Positions 7,083 to 14,025 of a stretch of DNA of 21,151 bases are shown piece after piece. Location: assembly GCA_045579305.1 (NCBI GenBank), contig JAZNLY010000003.1:1-21151 (forward strand), written 5' to 3'. Within the stretch, counting starts at the first letter, position 1. Every line of letters begins with the position of its first letter. The notes below the pieces were generated by a model. It did no database searches. It was not told the DNA's origin and saw nothing but the letters and a program-made list of their open reading frames with translations. The position numbers and the translations under genes are program-made. The stretch comes from Fimenecus sp045579305. Its GTDB lineage: Bacteria; Bacillota; Clostridia; Oscillospirales; Acutalibacteraceae.

Positions 7083-10033
7083 ATATCTGTTACCTCCAGC
7101 TCTTCCATAACATTGTTGTTAGCAAGAGATTTTGAGAATGTATATGCACTCTGTACAGATGTGAACACAGGAACTTTTTTCATAAGCGCTGCACGACGGA
7201 TAATCGCATCTTCGTCCTTATTTCTGTTATTCTGAAGTGTTGAAACAACATAGGAGAATTTATTGGAATTTATCATCTGGACTGCCTGTTCACAGCTTGC
7301 AGTATTTGTTGCAATATGGTTTGAATTCAAAAGCTTTGCAGTGTCACTTGTTGCATAAATCTTAAAGCCTTGTGATAAAAATTCTTCTGCCATTTTAACT
7401 GTATCTGATTTATCACTTTCGTTTACACAAACAAGGATTGAACCTGTTCTCTTGATTCTCATACCTGATGCAATCATACCCTTTAAGAGAGCATTATCAA
7501 AGGTGTCACCGATTCCCATAACGTCACCTGTTGATTTTGTCTTTTCACCAAGAAGCATATCAACACCGTTAAGTTTTTCAAAACTGAAAACAGGAACTCG
7601 TACATAGAAGTTGCCTTCTTGCTTATTTACACCTGTAACTGAAAGTTTTTCACCTGCCATACAACGTACTGCCATATCAACAACATCGTATCCCGAAGCC
7701 TTTGTGAGGAATGGTACAAGAGTTGTATTTGTAACAGATGCTTTTGTCACGTAAAGGTCATTATCGAACACTACAAACTGCATATCAAGAGCACCTTTGA
7801 ATGACAATTCAGCAATAATATTTTTAATATATTCCTCAACAGTATTAAGCATGTTCCCACTTACACTTACGGTTGGTGAAACTGAAATTGAGTCACCAGA
7901 ATTAATATGTGCTTTTTCAATATGTTCACAGAGTGCAGGTACAAAGAAGTTTTCACCATCTGAGATAATATGTGCCTCGATACAAGTACCGACATAAAGT
8001 TTTTTACTGCTTGTGTGCTTGACATTGGCATAGTCAAGAATATCGAAAAATTCAATCTTATTTGTGATTTTACGATAGAAGTCGTAATCAGGTCCAAGAA
8101 TTTCCACACCAGCAACATTCAGAATTGATGATAACTTAATAGCATCTTCACCACCGAACAGAACAACTGCATATTGAGGCTTTTCTGTTTTTACAACATT
8201 GAGAACATCTTCACTTGTAAGTGGGTCAATATAAACTCTGTCAGCAACATTATAATCAGTTGTAACAGACGCAGGGTTATTATTGAGAACTATAACCTCA
8301 AATCCCTGATTTTTAAGTGAGTTGATACAATGAACAGTACTGTAATCACTATCACCACTTCTTCCTGTAACAGAAGGACCGCTACCGATTACAAGGACTT
8401 TTTTTCTATCTGTCTTGTTATGTTCTATAAAGATTTCTGCTTCATTATCAGCACCGTAAACAGAGTAGAAATATGGTTTTTTCGCATCAAATTCTGCTGA
8501 ACAGGTATCAACACTATTGAAGACTGCCGTCACTGGTTTTTCAGGTTTTATACCTGTAATCTGTTCGATTGCAAAATCAGTAAAGCCCATATTCTTTGCA
8601 TAATCATATGATTTTTCCGCATCAGTTTTAAGAAGTTTTTCTGTATCTGCAATATTTTTAAGTTTATTCAAAAACCATTTATCAATGCTTGTAAGAATAT
8701 TGAGTTCGTCAATTGAAAAACCTCTGTAAAGTGCTTCATATACAGCAAAAATTCGATTGTCATCAGACTTGATAATAGCATCTTTCAATTCATCATCAGT
8801 AATATTTTCATACTGTTCAAGTCTTGGAAGATTATTTTTGTTAACGCTACGAACACCTTTCATAAAAGCAAGTTCAAATCCTGTACCGATAGTAAGGCTT
8901 TCACCTGTTGCTTTCATCATTGTACCAAGTGTTCGACTTGCTTCGTTAAAACTGTCAAATGACCATTTAGGGAATTTAACTGCACAATAATCCATAGCAG
9001 GTTCATTACAAGCAGTTGTGCAACCAGTAACATCATTTTCAATTTCAAAAAGTGTCTTACCAAGAGCAATTTTAGCTGAAACATATGCAATTCTGTACCC
9101 TGTTGCTTTTGAAACAAGAGCAGAAGTACGGCTGACACGAGGGTCGATACCAGTTATAACATATTCATTTCCGTCAGGACTCAAAGCAAACTGAACATTA
9201 CAGCTACCCTCAACACCCAATCTTGAAACGATTTTTCTCGCAGCACGACGAAGACGTGTAAACTCAGGGTCTGTAAGAGTCTGTGCGGGAATAACGACGA
9301 TACTGTCACCTGTATGAATACCAACAGGGTCAATGCTCTCTGCACTTGATACACTTATACAGTTATTCTCGCCATCACGGATAACCTCGAATTCAATTTC
9401 TTTCCAACCCGCAATACTTTTTTCAATAAGAATCTGACTTACAATTGATGCCTCGAGGCTCTTTTCTGCCTTAACCGAGAGACTTTCACGGTCATAGCAA
9501 TATTCTGCACTTTCACGGTCAGGTGTATATGCAGGACGGACAATGACGGGATATCCCACTTTATCGGCAAAATCACAAGCCTCTTCCACACCATTAACAA
9601 CAAGAGCCGGAACAGTTGGCTCGTTCATTTCAGATAACAAGTCTGTGAACGAATGCCTGTTTTTTACACTCCGGATAACGTCCTGATTAATACCGATTAA
9701 AACAGTATTTGTCTCTTCAAGATAACCATTTTGTGCAAGTTCAAGGCTTAATTCAAGGCTCTCATCACCACCCGCTGTTGAGAGTAGGGCATCCGGTTTT
9801 TCTTTTTCGAGAATTCTTTTTACACTTTCAATATTGAGGGGTTCAATATATACTCTATCAGCAAAAGACTTATCAGTTGCAAGAGCTGATGGTGTTGAAT
9901 TTGCAAAAATTACTGTTATACCCTCTTCTTTTAATGCACGGCAAACCTGTAATGCAGAATAGTCAAATTCCAATGACTGACCAATTTTTATAGGACCTGC
10001 ACCAAGGACAAGAATTTTATTGTATTTACTCAT
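7079..10033 (-). CDS. carB: CarB-like carbamoyl-phosphate synthetase large subunit with degenerate active sites (probable pseudoenzyme)
   Basis: A 984-residue protein with the full CarB order: ATP-grasp half A (1-400), oligomerisation region (about 400-540), ATP-grasp half B (about 545-855) and a C-terminal MGS-like allosteric domain (860-984). Canonical CarB is about 1,070 residues. In half A the usual M-G-G-S-G-G-G loop after RPS-F-T is PDRESAE (171-177), and the metal-binding E-x-N-P-R reads G295-I-D297-P-R. R166, the GIHTGDS block (238-244) and NVQF (279-282) remain. In half B about 60 residues holding the RPSY-GGRAM loop are missing around 670-682, and E-x-N-P-R-A-A-R reads K764-A-S766-V-T768-N-T-T771. 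ATG 10033 overlaps carA by 8 bases after a GGTGA site; a GTG at 10042 is less likely. The frame is intact throughout. Homology is certain; classical activity is very doubtful. Confidence 0.9.
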   Translation of the reverse strand: MSKYNKILVLGAGPIKIGQSLEFDYSALQVCRALKEEGITVIFANSTPSALATDKSFADRVYIEPLNIESVKRILEKEKPDALLSTAGGDESLELSLELAQNGYLEETNTVLIGINQDVIRSVKNRHSFTDLLSEMNEPTVPALVVNGVEEACDFADKVGYPVIVRPAYTPDRESAEYCYDRESLSVKAEKSLEASIVSQILIEKSIAGWKEIEFEVIRDGENNCISVSSAESIDPVGIHTGDSIVVIPAQTLTDPEFTRLRRAARKIVSRLGVEGSCNVQFALSPDGNEYVITGIDPRVSRTSALVSKATGYRIAYVSAKIALGKTLFEIENDVTGCTTACNEPAMDYCAVKFPKWSFDSFNEASRTLGTMMKATGESLTIGTGFELAFMKGVRSVNKNNLPRLEQYENITDDELKDAIIKSDDNRIFAVYEALYRGFSIDELNILTSIDKWFLNKLKNIADTEKLLKTDAEKSYDYAKNMGFTDFAIEQITGIKPEKPVTAVFNSVDTCSAEFDAKKPYFYSVYGADNEAEIFIEHNKTDRKKVLVIGSGPSVTGRSGDSDYSTVHCINSLKNQGFEVIVLNNNPASVTTDYNVADRVYIDPLTSEDVLNVVKTEKPQYAVVLFGGEDAIKLSSILNVAGVEILGPDYDFYRKITNKIEFFDILDYANVKHTSSKKLYVGTCIEAHIISDGENFFVPALCEHIEKAHINSGDSISVSPTVSVSGNMLNTVEEYIKNIIAELSFKGALDMQFVVFDNDLYVTKASVTNTTLVPFLTKASGYDVVDMAVRCMAGEKLSVTGVNKQEGNFYVRVPVFSFEKLNGVDMLLGEKTKSTGDVMGIGDTFDNALLKGMIASGMRIKRTGSILVCVNESDKSDTVKMAEEFLSQGFKIYATSDTAKLLNSNHIATNTASCEQAVQMINSNKFSYVVSTLQNNRNKDEDAIIRRAALMKKVPVFTSVQSAYTFSKSLANNNVMEELEVTDI

Positions 10034-11111
10034 TTTCTTCACCGTCCATCATTTTAAAGAAATCTCTGATAATAAATCCTGTACTGCTATCAACATCACC
10101 TTTTGGCGTAAACTGAACGGAAAGCCCTTTAAAATTGTTATATTTAAGACCTTCAACAGTACCATCATTAATATTTTTCATAATAATATCTGCAACTTCA
10201 GAATCAACCGAGTTTTCATCAACCGCATATCCATGATTTTGGTCTGTGACCATAATCTTTTTAGTACCACTGATAATTACAGGCTGATTTGAGCCTCTAT
10301 GTGCTTTTTTCATTTTAACAATTCTGAATCCACAAGCAAGAGCCAACATCTGATGTCCAAGACCGATTGCAAAAACAGGAACATTTTGTTCTGTGAGTTT
10401 TCGTATGTTTTCAATAAGTTCAGGCTCATCATCAGGGTCTGCAGGTCCATCACAAAGGACAACGCCATCCGGAGAATAAGCCATTATTTCTTCTACAGTT
10501 GTAAATGCAGGAACAAAAGTCACATTACAACCATTAAGTAAAAAGGCATTAAGTTGTTTACGAGGTGAGCCATAATCCACAGTCACCACATTATATTTTG
10601 CATTCTCACCTTTCATATGAACAGGCTCTTTAATAGAAATTTCACGAACTGCACCTGAAATTGTGTAGTTACGTATTTTCACAAGCAAATCATCAATATT
10701 GTCGAGAGAATCAGTGATAGCACCGTTTACATATCCCTTATCACGAAGATATCTCGTAAGACGACGGGTATCAATACCACATATGCCAACAATCTCTCTG
10801 CTCTTGAGATAATCGTCAAGATTCATTTCGTTACCATCGGAGCACACATCACACCATTCACGGACAACGTATCCATTTGACATAATCTGACTACCATCAT
10901 TTTCAGGTTTTATACCACGATTTGCAACAAGAGGATAAGTCTGTGCCACAATCTGACCATAATATGTAGGGTCAGACAATATATCTGTGTATGCTGATGT
11001 ACAGGTATTGAAAACAACTTCACCGATTGTCACACCTGGTTTGCCCATTGAAAATCCTTCAAAAACCGTTCCATCAGACAGAACGAGATATGCTTTATTT
11101 CTTTCTCTCAT
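10026..11111 (-). CDS. carA: CarA-like carbamoyl-phosphate synthetase small subunit lacking its catalytic triad (probable pseudoenzyme)
   Basis: A 361-residue protein with the N-terminal CPSase small-chain domain (FEGFSMG at 17-23, IGEVVFNT at 29-36, GIDTRRLTR at 112-120) and a class I glutamine amidotransferase domain (about 172-355). The nucleophile elbow, normally G-I-C-L-G-H-Q, reads A248-I-G250-L-G-H-Q, so the cysteine is glycine (codon GGT). The partner H-P-E reads T335-P-K337, so His and Glu are also gone, and GPGDP reads GPADP (222-226). Structural motifs such as HRGSNQPV (271-278) and QNHGYAVD (291-298) persist. The ATG has AAGGTGA upstream. It is the first gene of carA-carB-ruvX. 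Glutamine hydrolysis by the normal mechanism should be impossible. Mammalian CPS1 also lost the Cys and uses ammonia, but there the synthetase half is intact, unlike here. Confidence 0.92.
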   Translation of the reverse strand: MRERNKAYLVLSDGTVFEGFSMGKPGVTIGEVVFNTCTSAYTDILSDPTYYGQIVAQTYPLVANRGIKPENDGSQIMSNGYVVREWCDVCSDGNEMNLDDYLKSREIVGICGIDTRRLTRYLRDKGYVNGAITDSLDNIDDLLVKIRNYTISGAVREISIKEPVHMKGENAKYNVVTVDYGSPRKQLNAFLLNGCNVTFVPAFTTVEEIMAYSPDGVVLCDGPADPDDEPELIENIRKLTEQNVPVFAIGLGHQMLALACGFRIVKMKKAHRGSNQPVIISGTKKIMVTDQNHGYAVDENSVDSEVADIIMKNINDGTVEGLKYNNFKGLSVQFTPKGDVDSSTGFIIRDFFKMMDGEENE

Positions 11112-11133
11112 AAAATCACCTTAATAAGTTGAG

Positions 11134-11162
11134 AATATATTTTATTGGGTATGTAAGTACAA
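11134..11162 (-). promoter_or_regulatory. candidate promoter for carA-carB-ruvX
   Basis: On the minus strand TTGTAC (11162-11157) and TATATT (11139-11134) are 17 bases apart. The -35 matches poorly (3 of 6) and overlaps the U-tract of the preceding PBP terminator; the -10 matches 5 of 6. The start would be near 11127, about 16 bases before the ATG. Confidence 0.3.
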
Positions 11163-11183
11163 AAAGCCCATCAAAAGATGGGC
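11157..11183 (-). terminator. intrinsic terminator of the penicillin-binding protein gene
   Basis: The hairpin GCCCATC-AAAA-GATGGGC (11166-11183) is followed on the minus strand by TTTTTGTAC, 9 bases past the PBP stop. The plus strand also has a T run after the stem. Confidence 0.85.
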
Positions 11184-11191
11184 ATATTTTT

Positions 11192-13561
11192 TTACTCTAC
11201 AGGTACCGGCACCGGAGTTGGTATTGACGGTACAGTAGGAAGTGGTGGTAATGTAGGAGGTTCTGTTGGTGGCGGTGGTGCTGTAGGAGGTTCTGTTGGT
11301 GGCGGTGGTGCTGTAGTTCCGCCTCCGGTTGTTGTTTCACCTGTTGTTCCTTCGCCTCCGCCTTCGCCGCCAGTAGTTGTTTCACCTGGCTCTGTTGTAA
11401 CATTCTCTTCGCCACCTGGTTCTCCGATTGCATCACCATAAAGATAACAGTTAGTACATACACCCGGCATATTTGATGCCTTGTACCATCCGTAAGCCTT
11501 AGCACCACATCCGGCACCTGCTATACGGCCCGAACCTAAACAATAAGCTGCCTTGATAGCCTTATCGGTATCCTTTTCGAATTCTTTAGGTTCAAGGTCC
11601 TTATGAGCGTAATTCATAATCTTATGGAAGAGGTCACCGGCAGGGCTGCCACTAGCTCTTACTTCTTTATTATAGTCATAACCAAACCATACAGCTGCAA
11701 TATAGTACGAAGTACCACCAACACACCAACGGTCATGGTTACTTGATGTTGTACCTGTTTTACCAAATGTTCTGTGATTTGTAACTGCATATCCACGACC
11801 AGTACCACCTGCGCCATAGTAAACTGTCTGGAGCATCTGATTCATAACGTATGCAGTTTCAGGAGAAACAGCCTGTTGGAATTCGTTTTCTGCGCTATTC
11901 TTTAGGATTACTTCTCCCTGATTATTCTTAACTTCGTAATATGCATATGGTTTATAGTACTTACCACCATTTCCGAATGTAGCAAAAGCAGCAGCCATCT
12001 GAAGTGTTGTAACACCACCTGATGAACCACCTGTTGCAAGAGCAGATGGAGAAACGCTGTCTTTTGTATCACTGTAAGTGCTGATATTGAATTTATTCTT
12101 AAGGTAATCATAGCTCACGTCAAAGCCCATCTTCATAAGAATCTGTGCTGGGACTGTGTTGTATGAAATCGCAACTGCATACTGTGATGTAACATAGCTG
12201 TTTGGAGAACCCGGGTTACCACCATAGTTGTTAGGCCATCTACGTCCATTCCAGTTAATACCATAGTTCTTGATTTTTGAAGACCATGTGATAATATTCT
12301 CTTCAATCGCAGGAGCATAAATTGCCAATGGCTTGATAGAAGAACCAGGCTGACGTATAGCAGCAGCAGCACGGTTGTTGGAACGGTTTTCTGTTTTTTC
12401 ACCAGCACCACCAACCATTGCAACTATACGACCCGAATAGTCCATAATAGTAATTGCTGATTGAGCAAGTTCTGCACTTGAGCTTACAACTTCACTTGGG
12501 AAGCCTGTACGATTAACATATACATTTTCAGCATATTCCTGAACATCCATATCTACAGCAGCAATAATACGAAGACCACCTGAATACATCATATTTGTTG
12601 CTTCATAACCTGAATATCCCTGTGCCTTAAGGTCACGGATTACAGATGTGATAATGTAGTCAACATAGTAGCTCTGGATATCGTTATCTGTACTCTTTTC
12701 AACTTCGACTTCTTCATCGGCAACATAATTTTCACTGTTTGTGTAAACAAGTTCATATGCCAATGCTTCATCATACTGTTCACGAGTAATAAATTCTTCT
12801 TCAAGCATCGCAATAAGACAAGTCTTCTGACGCTTTTTAGTCTCTTCAGGATACCACAAAGGGTCATATTTACCTGGATACTGAGTAATACCGGCAATAG
12901 CAGCGCACTCTGCAAGGTTAAGCTTTGAAACATCCTTACCGAAGTATGTCTGTGCTGCAGTCTGAACACCATAACAGTTATGACTCAAATAAATTGTATT
13001 GAGATATGCTTCAAGAATTTCATCTTTCTCGTAATATTTTTCCATATTAAGAGCATAGAGCATTTCATTGTATTTTCTGTTAAGATTACGTCCTGCTTCA
13101 CCTGTAAGGTTCTTGATAAGCTGCTGAGTAATTGTTGAACCACCACGAACCTTACCTGTATTAACGGCGGAATTAATGATACCCAACGTTGAACTGTGCC
13201 AGTCAACACCCTTGTGGTCATAGAAACGTTTATCTTCAATAGCAACAAAGGCTTTTCCCATCCATTCGGACATATCCTCGTTGCTTACCCACACTCGGTT
13301 TTTCTCACCGTGAAGTTTGGCAATTTCAACAAGGTTATCTTCTTTATCCTTTGCGTAAATAAATGTAGTCTGGTCCTGATTCTGCTGATAGTACTTAAGG
13401 TCAAGAATTTTGCTTCCATTTACTGTACTTACCACATCAAACAGAATATAGGAAACTACAAAGAAACAGGTTAACACTGCCACAGAAATGAGGGCAAGAA
13501 ACGCTGTGCTTATTTTATTCGGGGACTTTCGTCTCTTTGTTGTCTGAGTTTTTCTTCTCAT
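11192..13561 (-). CDS. class A penicillin-binding protein (PBP1A type, transglycosylase/transpeptidase)
   Basis: A 789-residue bifunctional peptidoglycan synthase. It has a basic cytosolic N-terminus, one membrane anchor (about 18-42), a GT51 transglycosylase domain with the catalytic glutamate E109 in VAIEDKRF and the block RGGSTITQQLIKNL (139-152), and then a transpeptidase domain with S407-S-I-K410, S466-Y-N468 and K601-T-G603. All catalytic motifs are present. Residues about 665-710 include a cysteine cluster (C674, C685, C702, C705). The tail (715-789) is Gly/Thr-rich, then Pro-rich with APPPPTEPPT repeated, as in extracellular wall-spanning linkers. The ATG follows a GGAGGAG site. The gene stands alone, with its own promoter and terminator. 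The exact paralogue name (ponA/mrcA) is not assigned. Confidence 0.95.
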   Translation of the reverse strand: MRRKTQTTKRRKSPNKISTAFLALISVAVLTCFFVVSYILFDVVSTVNGSKILDLKYYQQNQDQTTFIYAKDKEDNLVEIAKLHGEKNRVWVSNEDMSEWMGKAFVAIEDKRFYDHKGVDWHSSTLGIINSAVNTGKVRGGSTITQQLIKNLTGEAGRNLNRKYNEMLYALNMEKYYEKDEILEAYLNTIYLSHNCYGVQTAAQTYFGKDVSKLNLAECAAIAGITQYPGKYDPLWYPEETKKRQKTCLIAMLEEEFITREQYDEALAYELVYTNSENYVADEEVEVEKSTDNDIQSYYVDYIITSVIRDLKAQGYSGYEATNMMYSGGLRIIAAVDMDVQEYAENVYVNRTGFPSEVVSSSAELAQSAITIMDYSGRIVAMVGGAGEKTENRSNNRAAAAIRQPGSSIKPLAIYAPAIEENIITWSSKIKNYGINWNGRRWPNNYGGNPGSPNSYVTSQYAVAISYNTVPAQILMKMGFDVSYDYLKNKFNISTYSDTKDSVSPSALATGGSSGGVTTLQMAAAFATFGNGGKYYKPYAYYEVKNNQGEVILKNSAENEFQQAVSPETAYVMNQMLQTVYYGAGGTGRGYAVTNHRTFGKTGTTSSNHDRWCVGGTSYYIAAVWFGYDYNKEVRASGSPAGDLFHKIMNYAHKDLEPKEFEKDTDKAIKAAYCLGSGRIAGAGCGAKAYGWYKASNMPGVCTNCYLYGDAIGEPGGEENVTTEPGETTTGGEGGGEGTTGETTTGGGTTAPPPPTEPPTAPPPPTEPPTLPPLPTVPSIPTPVPVPVE
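11252..11315. repeat. 30-bp tandem repeat in the PBP proline-rich tail
   Basis: Two identical 30-base units (from 11252 and from 11282), plus a partial third, encode the decapeptide period APPPPTEPPT. Length changes by slippage are likely between strains. Confidence 0.85.
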
Positions 13562-13601
13562 ATTACTCCTCCGAAGCCAAATGATAAAATTTTACAAAAT
13601 A

Positions 13602-13610
13602 AGTATAACA
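13602..13610 (-). promoter_or_regulatory. extended -10 promoter of the PBP gene
   Basis: The minus strand reads TGTTATACT (13610-13602), i.e. TGn plus a 5-of-6 -10 box. No good -35 is seen. The start would be near 13595, about 34 bases before the ATG. Confidence 0.45.
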
Positions 13611-13707
13611 CAAATTTTATAAAAAGAGTAGTTATTTTTTAATAAAAAATAAAATTTTAATAATTTGTAATAATTTTGACAAAAATATTGTTAAAGGAAG
13701 TGAAATA

Positions 13708-14025
13708 ATGAAACCTGATATAACAAAATTTTTGATTTTCGGACTACTTGCCGTATCCTGTTTCACGGTTCTTTTCGTAACTCTTAATAACGACCTGAAC
13801 AACCGAAGTGTTCAGGATTATTCAGATTTTGCAGAAGATTATTTTACAATCAAGGAATATGAAGGGAAAGTCGCTGTCTACAAAAACAACGAAACCAAGC
13901 CCTATGTCGTTTATGATTCCTATGTTTCGCTTTTACCTGAACAGGATATAGAACTTCTCAAAAAAGGAATCGTAACAGACGATAAATTATATCTGCAAAG
14001 CGTTATCGAAGACTACACAAGTTAA
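13708..14025 (+). CDS. small single-pass membrane protein with BofC C-terminal-like domain
   Basis: A 105-residue protein. Residues 7-26 form one membrane segment (KFLIFGLLAVSCFTVLFVTL), probably an uncleaved anchor placing the rest outside the cytosol or between the two spore membranes. Residues about 44-105 (FTIKEYEGKVAVYKN, then YVSLLPEQDIELLKKG, ending LQSVIEDYTS) resemble the BofC C-terminal domain, a sporulation domain that in Bacillus restrains SpoIVB signalling. Bacillus BofC is longer, with an extra N-terminal domain missing here. An AAGGAAGTG site precedes the ATG. The surrounding intergenic DNA (13562-13707) is very AT-rich and no promoter was firmly placed. The gene is divergent from the PBP gene and converges on the next gene with overlapping stop codons. 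The domain call is from memory and moderate; regulation of SpoIVB is not established. Confidence 0.65.
   Translation: MKPDITKFLIFGLLAVSCFTVLFVTLNNDLNNRSVQDYSDFAEDYFTIKEYEGKVAVYKNNETKPYVVYDSYVSLLPEQDIELLKKGIVTDDKLYLQSVIEDYTS

Noticed and set aside
7867..9138. Additional open frames inside carB (for example 7867-8118 and 8917-9138 minus, 8757-8990 plus)
   Set aside because: They are other-frame shadows of carB with no initiation signals; carB itself is unbroken, so they do not show a frameshift.
10026..11111. Interpretation of CarA as an ammonia-dependent synthetase subunit like mammalian CPS1
   Set aside because: Loss of Cys alone would fit, but the CarB partner also lacks both ATP sites, so ammonia-dependent synthesis is not a sufficient explanation.
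11178..11441. Plus-strand Gly/Val/Pro-rich open frame of 87 codons
   Set aside because: It is the antisense of the repeat-rich PBP tail; the low-complexity composition is a mirror of the Pro/Thr/Gly codons.
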